Assembly: GCF_946481145.1 (NCBI RefSeq)
Contig: NZ_CAMLMJ010000009.1
Coordinates: forward strand, 1 to 64,000
Direction: 5' to 3'
From: an uncultured Sediminibacterium sp.
Lineage (GTDB): Bacteria > Bacteroidota > Bacteroidia > Chitinophagales > Chitinophagaceae
DNA length: 64,000 nucleotides
In this document: positions 18,243 through 27,056 of the stretch, in pieces
Layout of the letters: each line of letters begins with the position of its first letter
How positions within the stretch are numbered: the stretch's first letter is position 1
Notes under the pieces: generated by a model
The model's database searches: none
What the model was told of the DNA's origin: nothing
The model's input: only the letters and a program-made list of their open reading frames with translations
Position numbers and translations under genes: made by a program

Positions 18243-18578
18243 TTACTCTCCCAAAAACTGTGTTTGATCAGGTAAAAGCACTTCTACTTCTCCTTCTCCT
18301 TCGAGCAGTACGCACTGGCAACCTAATCTTGAATTCAGTCTGGGATTTACTGCCCTGTCAATAAAATCTTCTTCTTTATCACTCAGTTCTTCCAGATAAT
18401 CCATCCCTTTTTCAACATATAAATGGCAGGTACTGCAGGCGCAAACAGCTCCGCAATTGTGGTGTAATTCAATTCCGTTATCTAAACAAACTTCGAGTAA
18501 ACTCTGATCGGGTTCAATGGCCGTTAAAGTAACCGGCTCCAGGTCTTTTTGTTCAAACTTAACTTTAATCGTGTACAT
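18243..18578 (-). CDS. [2Fe-2S] ferredoxin, adrenodoxin/ISC type
   Basis: This 111-residue ferredoxin carries the cluster ligands in NCGAVCACSTCHL (CX5CX2C using Cys at about 42, 48 and 51) plus a fourth cysteine in SRLGCQCVL near residue 88. Adrenodoxin-type ferredoxins donate electrons in iron-sulfur cluster assembly and to P450s. It is adjacent to iscX, which supports an assembly role. An additional cysteine in the first loop and one next to the fourth ligand are unusual extras but do not disturb the spacing. Confidence 0.93.
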   Translation of the reverse strand: MYTIKVKFEQKDLEPVTLTAIEPDQSLLEVCLDNGIELHHNCGAVCACSTCHLYVEKGMDYLEELSDKEEDFIDRAVNPRLNSRLGCQCVLLEGEGEVEVLLPDQTQFLGE

Positions 18579-18677
18579 AATATATGCCGTTTGGACTGCA
18601 AAAGTATTTCAAAACCGTCTCTTTACCACGATCAATATGAGGTTTTGCTTCCGGAAAGCGAAATTTCAGGTAATGGG

Positions 18678-19442
18678 CTATCTGGGAAATTTATCCCTGA
18701 TGCTGGCTGTAATGGCATCATAGAGCTTTAAAAGAGATTGATTCTGTGCCAATAATTGCCTATGCTTTTCAATTGTATCAGCATCTCCCCTGAATGCTGG
18801 TCCGGCCTGTATATTTCCAGGATATTCGGTTTGTATTTGCTTGGCCACCGATTCGATTATTGGGTTAAAGATGGAAAAATCAATAGCATTTGCCGTGCAA
18901 TAGTCTGATGCCAGATGGTACAAATGATTGGTAAAATTTGATACAATAGCGGCTATCAGGTGCATTTTTCGCCTGGTTAAATTATCGGCCATAGTAACCC
19001 GTTCAGACAACGAATAAGCCAATTCTTTCAGCTTTTCCTTTGTTTCTTCGTCACTTCCATCCAATACCATCGTGCAATCATCCAGGGTTTTCATAGAAGT
19101 TCGCATCATTTTCATGGGCCAGAGAACACCATATTTTGGGGCGGCGCCGGCTAATACCTCGATAGCAACCGTGCCACCATTATGTATCAATATCCCATTT
19201 TTAAGGTTAAGTTGTTTTGCAAGGTCGGCAATGGCATGGTCACTTACTGCCAGCACATACAAATCTGCATTTTCCGGTATTGCAGATAAGTTATTTAAAC
19301 ATTCAGCACCTAATTCTTTTGCCAGCATTTCCGCTTTGGAAGCATCTCTGTTCCAAATACCTATAATAACATGACCGGCTGCTTTAAGTGATCTTCCCAA
19401 TACATGTGCAACATTCCCCGCCCCTATCAGAACTACGTCCAT
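18678..19442 (-). CDS. Rossmann-like/DUF2520 domain protein
   Basis: A 254-residue protein. The N-terminal Rossmann domain begins VLIGAGNVAHVLGRSLKAAG (GxGxxA dinucleotide-binding loop), and the C-terminal helical DUF2520 domain (about 125-254) has the conserved HLIAAIVSNFTNHLYHLA. It resembles pyrroline-5-carboxylate reductase and 6-phosphogluconate dehydrogenase-like folds, and probably binds NAD(P)H, but the substrate is unknown. Its start codon is only 11 bases from the divergent hydrolase start at 19454. It leads a minus-strand run that continues to DUF2851. Confidence 0.87.
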   Translation of the reverse strand: MDVVLIGAGNVAHVLGRSLKAAGHVIIGIWNRDASKAEMLAKELGAECLNNLSAIPENADLYVLAVSDHAIADLAKQLNLKNGILIHNGGTVAIEVLAGAAPKYGVLWPMKMMRTSMKTLDDCTMVLDGSDEETKEKLKELAYSLSERVTMADNLTRRKMHLIAAIVSNFTNHLYHLASDYCTANAIDFSIFNPIIESVAKQIQTEYPGNIQAGPAFRGDADTIEKHRQLLAQNQSLLKLYDAITASIRDKFPR

Positions 19443-19453
19443 ATCTTTATATT

Positions 19454-20320
19454 ATGAAGATGAAATTAGGACAAAGAGTTGTGATTGGTTATTACAAAAC
19501 AAAACTTCGCGCCCTTGGTCTGGCTTCACCCAGGAAGGCAGCAGAACAGGCTTTCAAAATATTCTGTACCCCTTACAGCAAAGGAGTAAAACAAAAAGAA
19601 CCGCTGATCTTTCATAAAGCGATAAAACATAACGTTTCGTTTGAAGGGTTAAATACCCTGGGGTTTCAATGGATACCAGAGCGTTATAATGGCAAAAAAG
19701 TACTGGTTGTACATGGCTTCAGCAGCTACAGTTATAAGTTTGAGCAGTATATCCAACCATTATTAAAAGAGGGATTTGAAGTTTTGGCCTTCGACGCACC
19801 TGCCCACGGTTTAAGTGAAGGAAACATGATCAATGCCCTTATTTACATGCGATTTTTGAAAAAGATAGACCAGGAATTCGGTGGCATTTATGGATTTATA
19901 GCCCATTCGCTCGGCGGACTAGTAACTTCTCTCCTTGCGGAAGATTTTCAGCATCTCGAAAACCGAAAATTTGCCTTGATTGCCCCCGCTACAGAAACCA
20001 GATCTGCCGTACAGGGATTTTATCAACTTTTTAAAATTAATCCTACCGTACAGTCCGAATTTGAACAAATGATCCATTCGATGACTGGAAAACAAATGGA
20101 CCATTACTCCATCAAAAGGGTTGTTGAGCAAATAAACCCACCCATTTTATGGATTCATGATAAAGAAGACCGGATTTGTCCCTACGCCGATACCATTCCT
20201 GTGCAATCGATGCAACATCCACATATTCAATTTCATATAACGAATGGGCTCGGACATAATAAAATATACCACGATAAGGGTGTTATACAATTAATTATTA
20301 AATTTTTGATACAGTCATAA
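19454..20320 (+). CDS. Alpha/beta hydrolase
   Basis: The start at 19454 (MKMKLGQRVV) gives 288 residues. A longer reading from 19388 would overlap the divergent DUF2520 gene and is rejected. The alpha/beta-hydrolase fold is shown by LVVHGFSSYSYKF (oxyanion loop), DAPAHGLS, the nucleophile elbow IAHSLGGL (Ser at about 155), ILWIHDKEDRICPY (acidic residue), and GLGHNKIY with the catalytic His. It is probably a cytoplasmic esterase or lipase-like enzyme; the substrate is unknown. Confidence 0.87.
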   Translation: MKMKLGQRVVIGYYKTKLRALGLASPRKAAEQAFKIFCTPYSKGVKQKEPLIFHKAIKHNVSFEGLNTLGFQWIPERYNGKKVLVVHGFSSYSYKFEQYIQPLLKEGFEVLAFDAPAHGLSEGNMINALIYMRFLKKIDQEFGGIYGFIAHSLGGLVTSLLAEDFQHLENRKFALIAPATETRSAVQGFYQLFKINPTVQSEFEQMIHSMTGKQMDHYSIKRVVEQINPPILWIHDKEDRICPYADTIPVQSMQHPHIQFHITNGLGHNKIYHDKGVIQLIIKFLIQS

Positions 20321-20448
20321 GTTTGTCATTTTAATAACACTATAAGCAACTGATTATCAATACACTAATAATCAATTTGAACAAAAATCGCCCCTAAGCC
20401 CAGTACGTGTTTTATACGGAGTATTATTGCTTTAATTGGCGAACATTT

Positions 20449-20478
20449 TTTGTGTTTTCGACGTTTCGACTAATATTG
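20449..20478 (+). promoter_or_regulatory. Putative topA promoter
   Basis: A -33-like TTTG (20449-20452) is followed after 18 bases by TAATATTG (20471-20478), a near match to TAnnTTTG. It lies about 100 bases upstream of topA in a gap with no other feature. Confidence 0.35.
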
Positions 20479-20584
20479 CAGGGTAGCATACCATTTTTTT
20501 GCAACATATATATAGGTATAAATGCGATAAATAAGTATGTATACAAGCAACCAAAAGGCTGTTAAAACAGCAAGGAAAAGGTAG

Positions 20585-23143
20585 ATGGCAAAAAACTTAT
20601 TAATAGTAGAGTCGCCGGCAAAAGCCAAAACAATTGAAAAGATCCTCGGGAAAGATTTCGAGGTAAAAAGTTGTTATGGGCATATCAGAGACCTGGATAA
20701 GGGCGATATGGGTATTGATGTAAACAACCAATATCAACCCCGTTATATTGTGCCGGATGATAAAGAAAGGGTGGTAAAAGAACTTCGACAACTGGCCAAA
20801 AAAGCAGATGAAGTATGGCTGGCATCGGATGAGGACCGTGAAGGAGAAAGTATTAGCTGGCACCTGGCTGAGGTATTGGGATTGGATCCAAAAACCACCA
20901 AAAGAATTGTGTTTCATGAAATCACTGCTCCTGCTATAAAAAAGGCCGTGGAACAACCAAGGCTTATCAATATGAATCTGGTTAATGCCCAACAGGCCAG
21001 AAGGGTATTAGACAGACTGGTAGGTTTTGAACTTAGCCCGGTTTTATGGCGCAAAATAGGGATGCAACGCAGTCTTAGTGCCGGAAGGGTACAAAGTGTT
21101 GCCGTTAGACTAATCGTTGAACGCGAAAGGGAAATAAACCAGTTTGTTCCAGATAGCAGTTATAAAGTAGAAGCCATTTTTGCTGCAAAAGACATTAATG
21201 ACAGAGATGTCTCTTTCAAAGCTGAAGGTCCCTCTAAACTAAATACACGTGAATCTGCAGAAGCATTCCTGAACGGATGTAAAAACGCTGTTTACACGGT
21301 TAATGAGGTTACGGTAAAACCTGCCAAACGCTCTCCTGCTGCTCCTTTCACCACTTCCACCCTACAACAGGAAGCATCGCGTAAACTGGGTTATGGAGTT
21401 AGCAAGACCATGTTACTGGCGCAGAAACTTTATGAAAGTGGTAAGATCACTTATATGCGTACAGACAGTATCAACCTGAGTGATACAGCCATGGCCGATA
21501 TAAGAAAAGAAATAGATAACAGCTACGGCACTGATTATTACCAGCCCAGGAAATACAAGAATAAAAACGAAAACGCACAAGAAGCACACGAAGCCATCCG
21601 TCCAACTTATATGAATAACCGGACTGTGGCCGATGAAGATACCCGCAGGTTATATGAACTGATTTGGAGAAGAACCATTGCTTCACAAATGAGTGATGCT
21701 GAGTTTGAAAAAACCGTAGCAAAAATAGATGTGTCTACCAACAAAGAAACACTGAATGCAACCGGTGAAGTAATGAAATTTGATGGCTTCCTGAAAGTAT
21801 ATCTCGAAGGAAAAGATGATGAGGAGGACGAAGACAATGAGGGAATGTTGCCTCCTCTGGTTGCCGGACAATTGCTTGATTTCAGGGAGATGACTGCTAC
21901 AGAAAAATTTTCACGCCCGGCCCCAAGGTACACGGAAGCCTCATTGGTAAAGAAACTGGAGGAGTTGGGTATCGGCAGACCTTCCACTTATGCACCTACT
22001 ATATCTACTATTATCAAACGTAACTATGTTGAGAAAAGAGATAAAGAAGGAACAAAAAGACAGGTAAATATTCTCAGGCTGAACAAACAGCAGGAAATAG
22101 CCAAAGAAATACATACCGAAAATACGGGCGCGGAAAAAGCCAAACTGTTTCCTACCGACCTTGGAATGGTTGTGACTGATTTTCTTAAACAATACTTCAG
22201 CAAAGTGATGGATTTTGGTTTCACTGCGCGAATTGAAGAAGAGTTTGATGAAATTGCCGGAGGAAAAACTAAGTGGAGCAGCATGATAGACCAGTTCTAT
22301 AAGCCATTCCATGAAAATATTGAACACACTTTAGAAAATGCTGAAAGGGCAAAAGGTGAAAGAGAATTGGGTATTGATGAAGCCAGCGGTAAAAAAGTAA
22401 TTGCCCGTATGGGTCGTTATGGTCCAATGGTACAGATTGGTCAGGCAGAAGACGAAGAAAAACCAAGGTTTGCCAAATTAAAAGCTGATCAGAGTATTGA
22501 GACCATTACCATGGAAGAAGCCATGGAACTCTTTGCGTTACCCAGGGTATTAGGCATGTATGAAGACCAGGAACTGTCTGTTAATGTAGGAAGGTTTGGC
22601 CCATATATTAAATTGGGTGATCAATTCATCTCTATTCCAAAAGGGGAAGACCTGCACACCATTGAGCTCGACAGGGCAATTGAACTTCTGCATGAAAAAC
22701 AACAGGCTGATGCCCCGGTGGCCTTTTATAATGAATTACCTGTAACAAAAGGTAAGGGAAGATTCGGTCCATTTATTAAATGGAACGATATGTACATCAA
22801 TATTCCCAAAGCCTACGATTTCGACAAGCTTTCTCAACAGGATATCAATGAACTGATTGAGAAAAAAATGGAGAAAGAGGCTAACCGGTTTATCAGGCAA
22901 TGGCCCGCTGAAAAGATCAATATCGAAAATGGCAGGTGGGGGCCATTCATCCGCTTCAATAAAAAAATGTTGAAGATGGGAAGAAAGGCAGATGGCACAA
23001 AATATACTGCGGAGGAGCTAGCAGAAGTTGATTTGGAAGACATCAAAAAAATGATTGAAGAGCAGGTTCCAAATGCATTTGCCAAGAAAACCAAAGCTCC
23101 GGCCAAGAAAGCTGCTAAAAAAGCCGCACCAAAAAAGAAGTAA
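20585..23143 (+). CDS. topA: DNA topoisomerase I
   Basis: A 852-residue type IA topoisomerase that relaxes negative supercoils. The Toprim domain begins NLLIVESPAKAKTIEKIL with Mg2+-binding DEDREGE near 82-88. The catalytic tyrosine is Y290 in ITYMRTDS. The core runs to about 590. After it come three to four repeats (GRYGPMVQIG, GRFGPYIKLG, GRFGPFIKWN, GRWGPFIRFN) of the topoisomerase C-terminal repeat type in place of zinc ribbons, followed by a Lys/Ala-rich tail that probably aids DNA or RNA polymerase binding. The long C-terminal repeat region is normal for Bacteroidota. Confidence 0.97.
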   Translation: MAKNLLIVESPAKAKTIEKILGKDFEVKSCYGHIRDLDKGDMGIDVNNQYQPRYIVPDDKERVVKELRQLAKKADEVWLASDEDREGESISWHLAEVLGLDPKTTKRIVFHEITAPAIKKAVEQPRLINMNLVNAQQARRVLDRLVGFELSPVLWRKIGMQRSLSAGRVQSVAVRLIVEREREINQFVPDSSYKVEAIFAAKDINDRDVSFKAEGPSKLNTRESAEAFLNGCKNAVYTVNEVTVKPAKRSPAAPFTTSTLQQEASRKLGYGVSKTMLLAQKLYESGKITYMRTDSINLSDTAMADIRKEIDNSYGTDYYQPRKYKNKNENAQEAHEAIRPTYMNNRTVADEDTRRLYELIWRRTIASQMSDAEFEKTVAKIDVSTNKETLNATGEVMKFDGFLKVYLEGKDDEEDEDNEGMLPPLVAGQLLDFREMTATEKFSRPAPRYTEASLVKKLEELGIGRPSTYAPTISTIIKRNYVEKRDKEGTKRQVNILRLNKQQEIAKEIHTENTGAEKAKLFPTDLGMVVTDFLKQYFSKVMDFGFTARIEEEFDEIAGGKTKWSSMIDQFYKPFHENIEHTLENAERAKGERELGIDEASGKKVIARMGRYGPMVQIGQAEDEEKPRFAKLKADQSIETITMEEAMELFALPRVLGMYEDQELSVNVGRFGPYIKLGDQFISIPKGEDLHTIELDRAIELLHEKQQADAPVAFYNELPVTKGKGRFGPFIKWNDMYINIPKAYDFDKLSQQDINELIEKKMEKEANRFIRQWPAEKINIENGRWGPFIRFNKKMLKMGRKADGTKYTAEELAEVDLEDIKKMIEEQVPNAFAKKTKAPAKKAAKKAAPKKK

Positions 23144-23165
23144 CCACTTTGGATATAAAGTCAAT

Positions 23166-23198
23166 AAAAAGCCCCATACAAAAAGTACGGGGCTTTTT
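23166..23198. terminator. Terminator between topA and the desaturase gene
   Basis: Arms 23166-23179 and 23185-23198 (AAAGCCCC / GGGGCTTT core) pair with a single mismatch around a five-base loop and are followed by T residues. The two flanking genes converge on it, so it probably works for both strands. Confidence 0.85.
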
Positions 23199-23220
23199 TA
23201 TAGCGAATCAATTTGTTTGT

Positions 23221-24300
23221 TTAAACTGGTCTACCCATTTGTCTTAAGAAGCGAACATGCGCCACTACAGCCTTACGCATGGTTGGGTATTCGATGTATT
23301 GCAATTGATATTCTCTGCAAACATTCCTTACAATTTCACTGATAGCAGGATAATGCACATGTGAAATTTTAGGAAAAAGATGGTGTTCAATCTGGAAGTT
23401 TAGTCCACCAACCAACCAGCTAACCAGCTTATTCTTGGTGGCAAAATTTGCTGTTGTCTTAATCTGGTGAGCCGCAAATTCATCGGGCAGTTTATTGCTT
23501 TCAATATCAGCCACCGGGAACTCTGTATGTTCTACTGTATGTGCCAGTTGGAAAACAATACTTAATACAAAGCCTGCGAAAAAGCTCATTAAAACAAAGC
23601 CGATCACCCAATAGAGCCAACCTACGGTAAGTAAAGGGAGCAGTATAAAAACGATGGCGTGATAAACTTTTACGCCCCAGAATTCTACATGATCATTCAG
23701 GCTCATTTTTTTCAAAGGCACAGAACCGATTTTACGAGAGAAATATTTTTTGTAATCTGCAAAGAATATCCAGAATACATAAAGGAGCATATATAAAATC
23801 CAGAAATAAAGGTGCTGAAACTTATGGAGCTTATAATGCTTCTGTGTGGGCGCCATACGCATCAATAATCCAACTTCAATATCATCATCTACCCCATCTA
23901 CATTTGTAAAACTGTGGTGAATCATATTATGTTTCATATTCCACATAAAATGGTTAGCCCCAAGCATACTAATAGAAGATGCAGCTATCCTGTTCATCCA
24001 TTTATTGTTGCTGAAGCTGCCATGACTACCATCGTGCATTACATTAAAACCAATGGCTGCAACCAGGCCGCCAAGTACCACACATTCAAAAATTGCGAGG
24101 TACCAAACTGGTGTGAAAAAAATTAAATGCAGGTATACCGTTATAAAAGCAATAACCATGATGATTGCTTTTGTAAAAAGTTTAGGATTACCTGTAGAAG
24201 CAATTCCCCGTTCATCAAAATATTGCTGTACTCGTTTTTTTAATTCAGTGTGCAATGATTGTTTTACGGAGGGAAATTTGGGAGTAGAAACCTGTGACAT
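23221..24300 (-). CDS. Fatty acid (acyl-lipid/acyl-CoA) desaturase
   Basis: A 359-residue membrane di-iron desaturase. The three histidine boxes are HDGSHG (about 88-93), HNMIHH (about 123-128) and QIEHHLFP (about 310-317); the Q-x-x-H-H third box is typical of front-end/linoleoyl-CoA-type desaturases. There are about four membrane helices. It probably introduces a cis double bond into membrane acyl chains. No cytochrome b5 domain is fused, so a separate electron donor is needed; the ferredoxin at 18243 is a possible but unproven partner. Confidence 0.92.
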   Translation of the reverse strand: MSQVSTPKFPSVKQSLHTELKKRVQQYFDERGIASTGNPKLFTKAIIMVIAFITVYLHLIFFTPVWYLAIFECVVLGGLVAAIGFNVMHDGSHGSFSNNKWMNRIAASSISMLGANHFMWNMKHNMIHHSFTNVDGVDDDIEVGLLMRMAPTQKHYKLHKFQHLYFWILYMLLYVFWIFFADYKKYFSRKIGSVPLKKMSLNDHVEFWGVKVYHAIVFILLPLLTVGWLYWVIGFVLMSFFAGFVLSIVFQLAHTVEHTEFPVADIESNKLPDEFAAHQIKTTANFATKNKLVSWLVGGLNFQIEHHLFPKISHVHYPAISEIVRNVCREYQLQYIEYPTMRKAVVAHVRFLRQMGRPV

Positions 24301-24530
24301 GAATAAATACTTGAAAATGATCCTACAAAGTAACGCTAATTATGCATCACTTGCTTGTTAAAACCCTGAATTTTACCCCAGAGCGAAAATTAACGACAAA
24401 ACCATGACTATAGTATTTACTATAATTTGAATATTTCCACAGCACTGAATAACTTCTTATTGACAAATACATCATTTTTATTTTAGTTTGATAAGAAATA
24501 AGGCTGCTTATCAGGTCTTTACCCAAACAC

Positions 24531-25403
24531 ATGCAGGAAACCAAGGAAATACATGCACTATTTACCCTGATCGATGATCCGGATGAAGAGGTTTATTCCA
24601 CTATTTCAGAACGTATCCTTGGATACGGCAAGGGAATTATCCCCAATCTGGAGCATTTGTGGGAAAACACCCCCAGCGAAGACGTACAGGAAAGAATAGA
24701 GATGATCATTCACAGGCTGCATTTCTGCGACCTTACGAATGATTTCAGTGAATGGAACAACAGCGCCTACCACGACCTTTTATTCGGGGCTTTGCTGGTT
24801 TCTAAATACCAGTATCCCGATCTGCAAACAGCCCCTGTTATCCATGAAATTGAAAAGATCAGGAGGAATGTATGGCTTGAGTTAAACAGCTTTCTCACAC
24901 CACTCGAACAGGCCAATGTTCTTTCAAGTATACTTTACAATTATTACAACCTTAAAGGTGGTGAAGTAAATTACACAAAGCCAGATGAGTTTTTCCTGCA
25001 TAAAGTCCTTGAATCAAAAAAAGGGAACGCAGTTTCAAATGCCCTTATTTATCAGATACTTTGTGACCAACTGGAAATCAATGCCAGAATTATTAATATC
25101 CCAAAACAATGCATTTTGGCATTCTATCACTCAGATTATGATGATGCATTATATCCGGGACATCCGCAAGACAAAATCCATTTTTTTGTAGATGGTACTA
25201 CGGGGCAGGCTTTTTCTCACGCAGATATTGAAAATTATTTCAAGCGTATCTCTGTTCCTCCGGTAGCTGCTTATTTTAAACCACTATCGCACAAAAGACT
25301 TGTTCAGCTTTTACTGGAAGAATTAGCGAAATGCTTCGACAGTCCAACCAATGCTTACAAGCACCGGGAACTAATGCAGTTGGCCGGTTCATTGGAAGTA
25401 TAG
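24531..25403 (+). CDS. SirB1-family transglutaminase-like protein
   Basis: This 290-residue protein shows the SirB1 pattern: a helical N-terminal half (about 1-130), then KKGNAVSNALIYQILCDQL and ARIINIPKQCILAFY, matching the 'GNPxSLGxLY...GxPxxF' signature of the family. The family has a transglutaminase-like fold but usually lacks the catalytic cysteine, and none is seen at the expected place here. Its function is not established. Upstream, TTAGTTTG (24483-24490) with TTGAC further up may be its promoter. It is divergent from the desaturase gene. Confidence 0.78.
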   Translation: MQETKEIHALFTLIDDPDEEVYSTISERILGYGKGIIPNLEHLWENTPSEDVQERIEMIIHRLHFCDLTNDFSEWNNSAYHDLLFGALLVSKYQYPDLQTAPVIHEIEKIRRNVWLELNSFLTPLEQANVLSSILYNYYNLKGGEVNYTKPDEFFLHKVLESKKGNAVSNALIYQILCDQLEINARIINIPKQCILAFYHSDYDDALYPGHPQDKIHFFVDGTTGQAFSHADIENYFKRISVPPVAAYFKPLSHKRLVQLLLEELAKCFDSPTNAYKHRELMQLAGSLEV

Positions 25404-25445
25404 TTCAACTTAAACTATACTTCCTACCAGACCAGCTTTTACTGA

Positions 25446-25856
25446 TTAAACCAACTGAGCGTCTAGAGTAATATCCATATTATAGGCCTTACTAACCGGG
25501 CAGTTTGCTTTTGCGTCTGCTGCACATGCATCAAATTGTTCTGCTGTAATTCCAGGTACTTTGGCTTTAAGTACCAAATGTGAGCTTGTTATAGTTCCAT
25601 CTTCGAGAGTAATGGTGCACTGGGTTTCTAATGTGTCTGGTGTAAATCCGGCAGCTCCTAATACAAAACTTAACTTCATGGTAAAGCAACCGGCATGTGC
25701 CGCTGCCATCAATTCTTCAGGATTGGTTCCTACACCTTCTGCAAACCTTGAATTAAAAGAGTATTGGGTTTGGTTGAGTGTAGTGCTTTGAGTGGTCAGG
25801 TGTCCATTGCCTTCTTTACCTGATCCATTCCAAACAGCGGTTGCATTGCGTTTCAT
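25446..25856 (-). CDS. osmC: OsmC-type hydroperoxide reductase
   Basis: A 136-residue OsmC protein that probably reduces organic hydroperoxides with a reactive cysteine pair: HAGCFTMKLSF (about 57) and KANCPVSKAY (about 119). NGHLTTQSTTLNQTQYSFNSRF and GTNPEELMAAAHA fit OsmC sensu stricto (compare E. coli OsmC), unlike the protein at 13889. It is divergent from csaA across 36 bases. Strong transcription under osmotic or oxidative stress is known for relatives but nothing in the sequence shows it here. Confidence 0.9.
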   Translation of the reverse strand: MKRNATAVWNGSGKEGNGHLTTQSTTLNQTQYSFNSRFAEGVGTNPEELMAAAHAGCFTMKLSFVLGAAGFTPDTLETQCTITLEDGTITSSHLVLKAKVPGITAEQFDACAADAKANCPVSKAYNMDITLDAQLV

Positions 25857-25868
25857 GGTAATAAATTT

Positions 25869-25876
25869 TAAATTTG
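25869..25876 (+). promoter_or_regulatory. Putative -7 element of csaA
   Basis: TAAATTTG matches TAnnTTTG and ends 16 bases before the csaA ATG at 25893, in the short divergent gap with osmC. No clear -33 element is seen. Confidence 0.3.
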
Positions 25877-25892
25877 AAAAAATAAAAGCGAT

Positions 25893-26222
25893 ATGATTAG
25901 TTGGGATGATTTTGAAAAAGTTGATATCCGAAGCGGAACCATTCTTGAAGTTACAGATTTTCCCAAAGCTAAAAAACCAGCCTATCAGTTGAAAATAGAT
26001 TTTGGTCCATTAGGGATTAAACAATCCTCTGCCCAGATTACCCGGCATTATGAAAAAAATGCATTAATCGGAAAACAGGTATTGGCCGTTGTGAATTTCC
26101 CTGTTAAACAAATCGCTAACTTCTTCAGTGAATGCCTTGTTTTAGGCGTCTACGACAGTGAAGGAGCAGTAATTTTATTGCAACCGGAAAGGATGGTTGA
26201 AAATGGACAAAGAGTGGGATAG
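25893..26222 (+). CDS. csaA: CsaA-type tRNA-binding/chaperone-like protein
   Basis: A 109-residue stand-alone OB-fold protein of the tRNA-binding domain family. ISWDDFEKVDIRSGTILEV, KPAYQLKIDFGPLGIKQSS and NFFSECLVLG are its conserved blocks. It is close to the B. subtilis CsaA, described as an export-related chaperone, and to the anticodon-binding C-terminal domains of MetRS. It is cytoplasmic and probably dimeric. The gene is followed by a composite repeat region and then ogt. Confidence 0.92.
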   Translation: MISWDDFEKVDIRSGTILEVTDFPKAKKPAYQLKIDFGPLGIKQSSAQITRHYEKNALIGKQVLAVVNFPVKQIANFFSECLVLGVYDSEGAVILLQPERMVENGQRVG

Positions 26223-26240
26223 TTTTAGCTGCAAGTTTCT

Positions 26241-26352
26241 GGCTTGTAGCTTCTGGCCGCAAGCCGCAAGCCGCAAGCTACAAGCCTTGATGGGTGCTTA
26301 TTATAGACTTTCTGCTTTTATTGGAATAATTGAGAAGGCTGGCGAAATAGTT
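26241..26352. repeat. Composite intergenic element, copy A (GGCTTGTAGCTT hairpin plus ~70-nt core)
   Basis: A perfect 12-bp stem (26241-26252 with 26275-26286) encloses reiterated GCCGCAAG words. It is followed by a core (26283-26352) starting AGCCTTGATGGGTGCTTATT that is about 80% identical to the core at 47482-47551 and recognisably related to 27723-27785. It is downstream of csaA and immediately followed by a GACCATGG palindrome. Confidence 0.7.
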
Positions 26353-26363
26353 ACTTAGAATAA

Positions 26364-26404
26364 GGACCATAGACCATGGTCCATGGTCTATGGTCTATGG
26401 TCTA
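26364..26404. repeat. GACCATGG word-repeat palindrome
   Basis: Perfect 14-base arms (26366-26379 and 26381-26394) with a single-base centre are followed by one extra GTCTATGG word and a divergent copy. It lies between csaA and ogt on the same strand and could terminate csaA transcription. Confidence 0.7.
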
Positions 26405-26486
26405 CGGCCCATTTTCCTGATAAACTACCAATTACCATTTTCAGGTAGTATATTCGGATATTGATTTTCTGCAATAGCAGGTTACC

Positions 26487-26984
26487 ATGAGCGAACTCTA
26501 TTTTACATATTATGAAAGTCCGGTTGGCCTTCTTAAGATAGGGGGCACAGAACATTTTATAGGCGAACTTACTTATGTCGACAACCCGGACCAGCTTACT
26601 TATGGCGAACCAGGTATTAGTGAAGTGATGCATCAATGCACTGAGCAACTGATTGAATTCTTTCATGGAAGCAGGAAACATTTTGATATACCCATACACC
26701 AGGAAGGAACCGAATTTCAAAAAAGGGTTTGGGGTGAGCTGCAGGAAATCCCCTACGGCAAAACCATCAGTTATCTCGACATGGCTAAGCGGCTCGGAGA
26801 TCCAAAAGTAATCAGAGCAGCAGCAAGTGCCAATGGCAGAAACAATATTGCCATCATTGTACCATGCCATCGTGTAATTGGCAGCGATAAATCGCTGGTT
26901 GGCTATTCAGGCGGTATGTGGCGCAAGAAATGGCTTTTGCAGCATGAATTCAAGATCACCCACGGCGTACAGACACTGTTTTAG
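26487..26984 (+). CDS. ogt: Methylated-DNA--protein-cysteine methyltransferase
   Basis: A 165-residue suicide DNA-repair enzyme that removes alkyl groups from O6-alkylguanine. The active-site motif IIVPCHRVIGSD contains the acceptor Cys, and the helix-turn-helix RAAASANGRNN with its arginine finger precedes it. The N-terminal domain (1-80) is of the short Ogt/MGMT type with no Ada domain. Its stop codon TAG forms the beginning of the GTCCATAG repeat at 26983, so repeat and gene end are physically merged. Confidence 0.95.
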   Translation: MSELYFTYYESPVGLLKIGGTEHFIGELTYVDNPDQLTYGEPGISEVMHQCTEQLIEFFHGSRKHFDIPIHQEGTEFQKRVWGELQEIPYGKTISYLDMAKRLGDPKVIRAAASANGRNNIAIIVPCHRVIGSDKSLVGYSGGMWRKKWLLQHEFKITHGVQTLF

Positions 26985-27022
26985 TCCATAGACCATGGTC
27001 CATGGACTATGGTCTATGGACT
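26983..27022. terminator. GTCCATAG palindrome, bidirectional terminator
   Basis: Arms 26983-26996 and 27009-27022 pair perfectly for 14 bases and continue inward with one G-T pair to about 19 bp and a two-base loop. It sits between the convergent ends of ogt and cdd and starts inside the ogt stop codon. Confidence 0.75.
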
Positions 27023-27056
27023 TTACAGCTATAATCATTTATAAAGTTCACAGCCT

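Noticed and set aside
21607..21987. Open frame antisense to topA
   Set aside because: TopA motifs on the plus strand are unambiguous; the antisense frame has no family features.
26388..26870. 160-codon minus-strand frame overlapping ogt
   Set aside because: It is antisense to the PCHR-containing methyltransferase and runs through the GACCATGG repeat.
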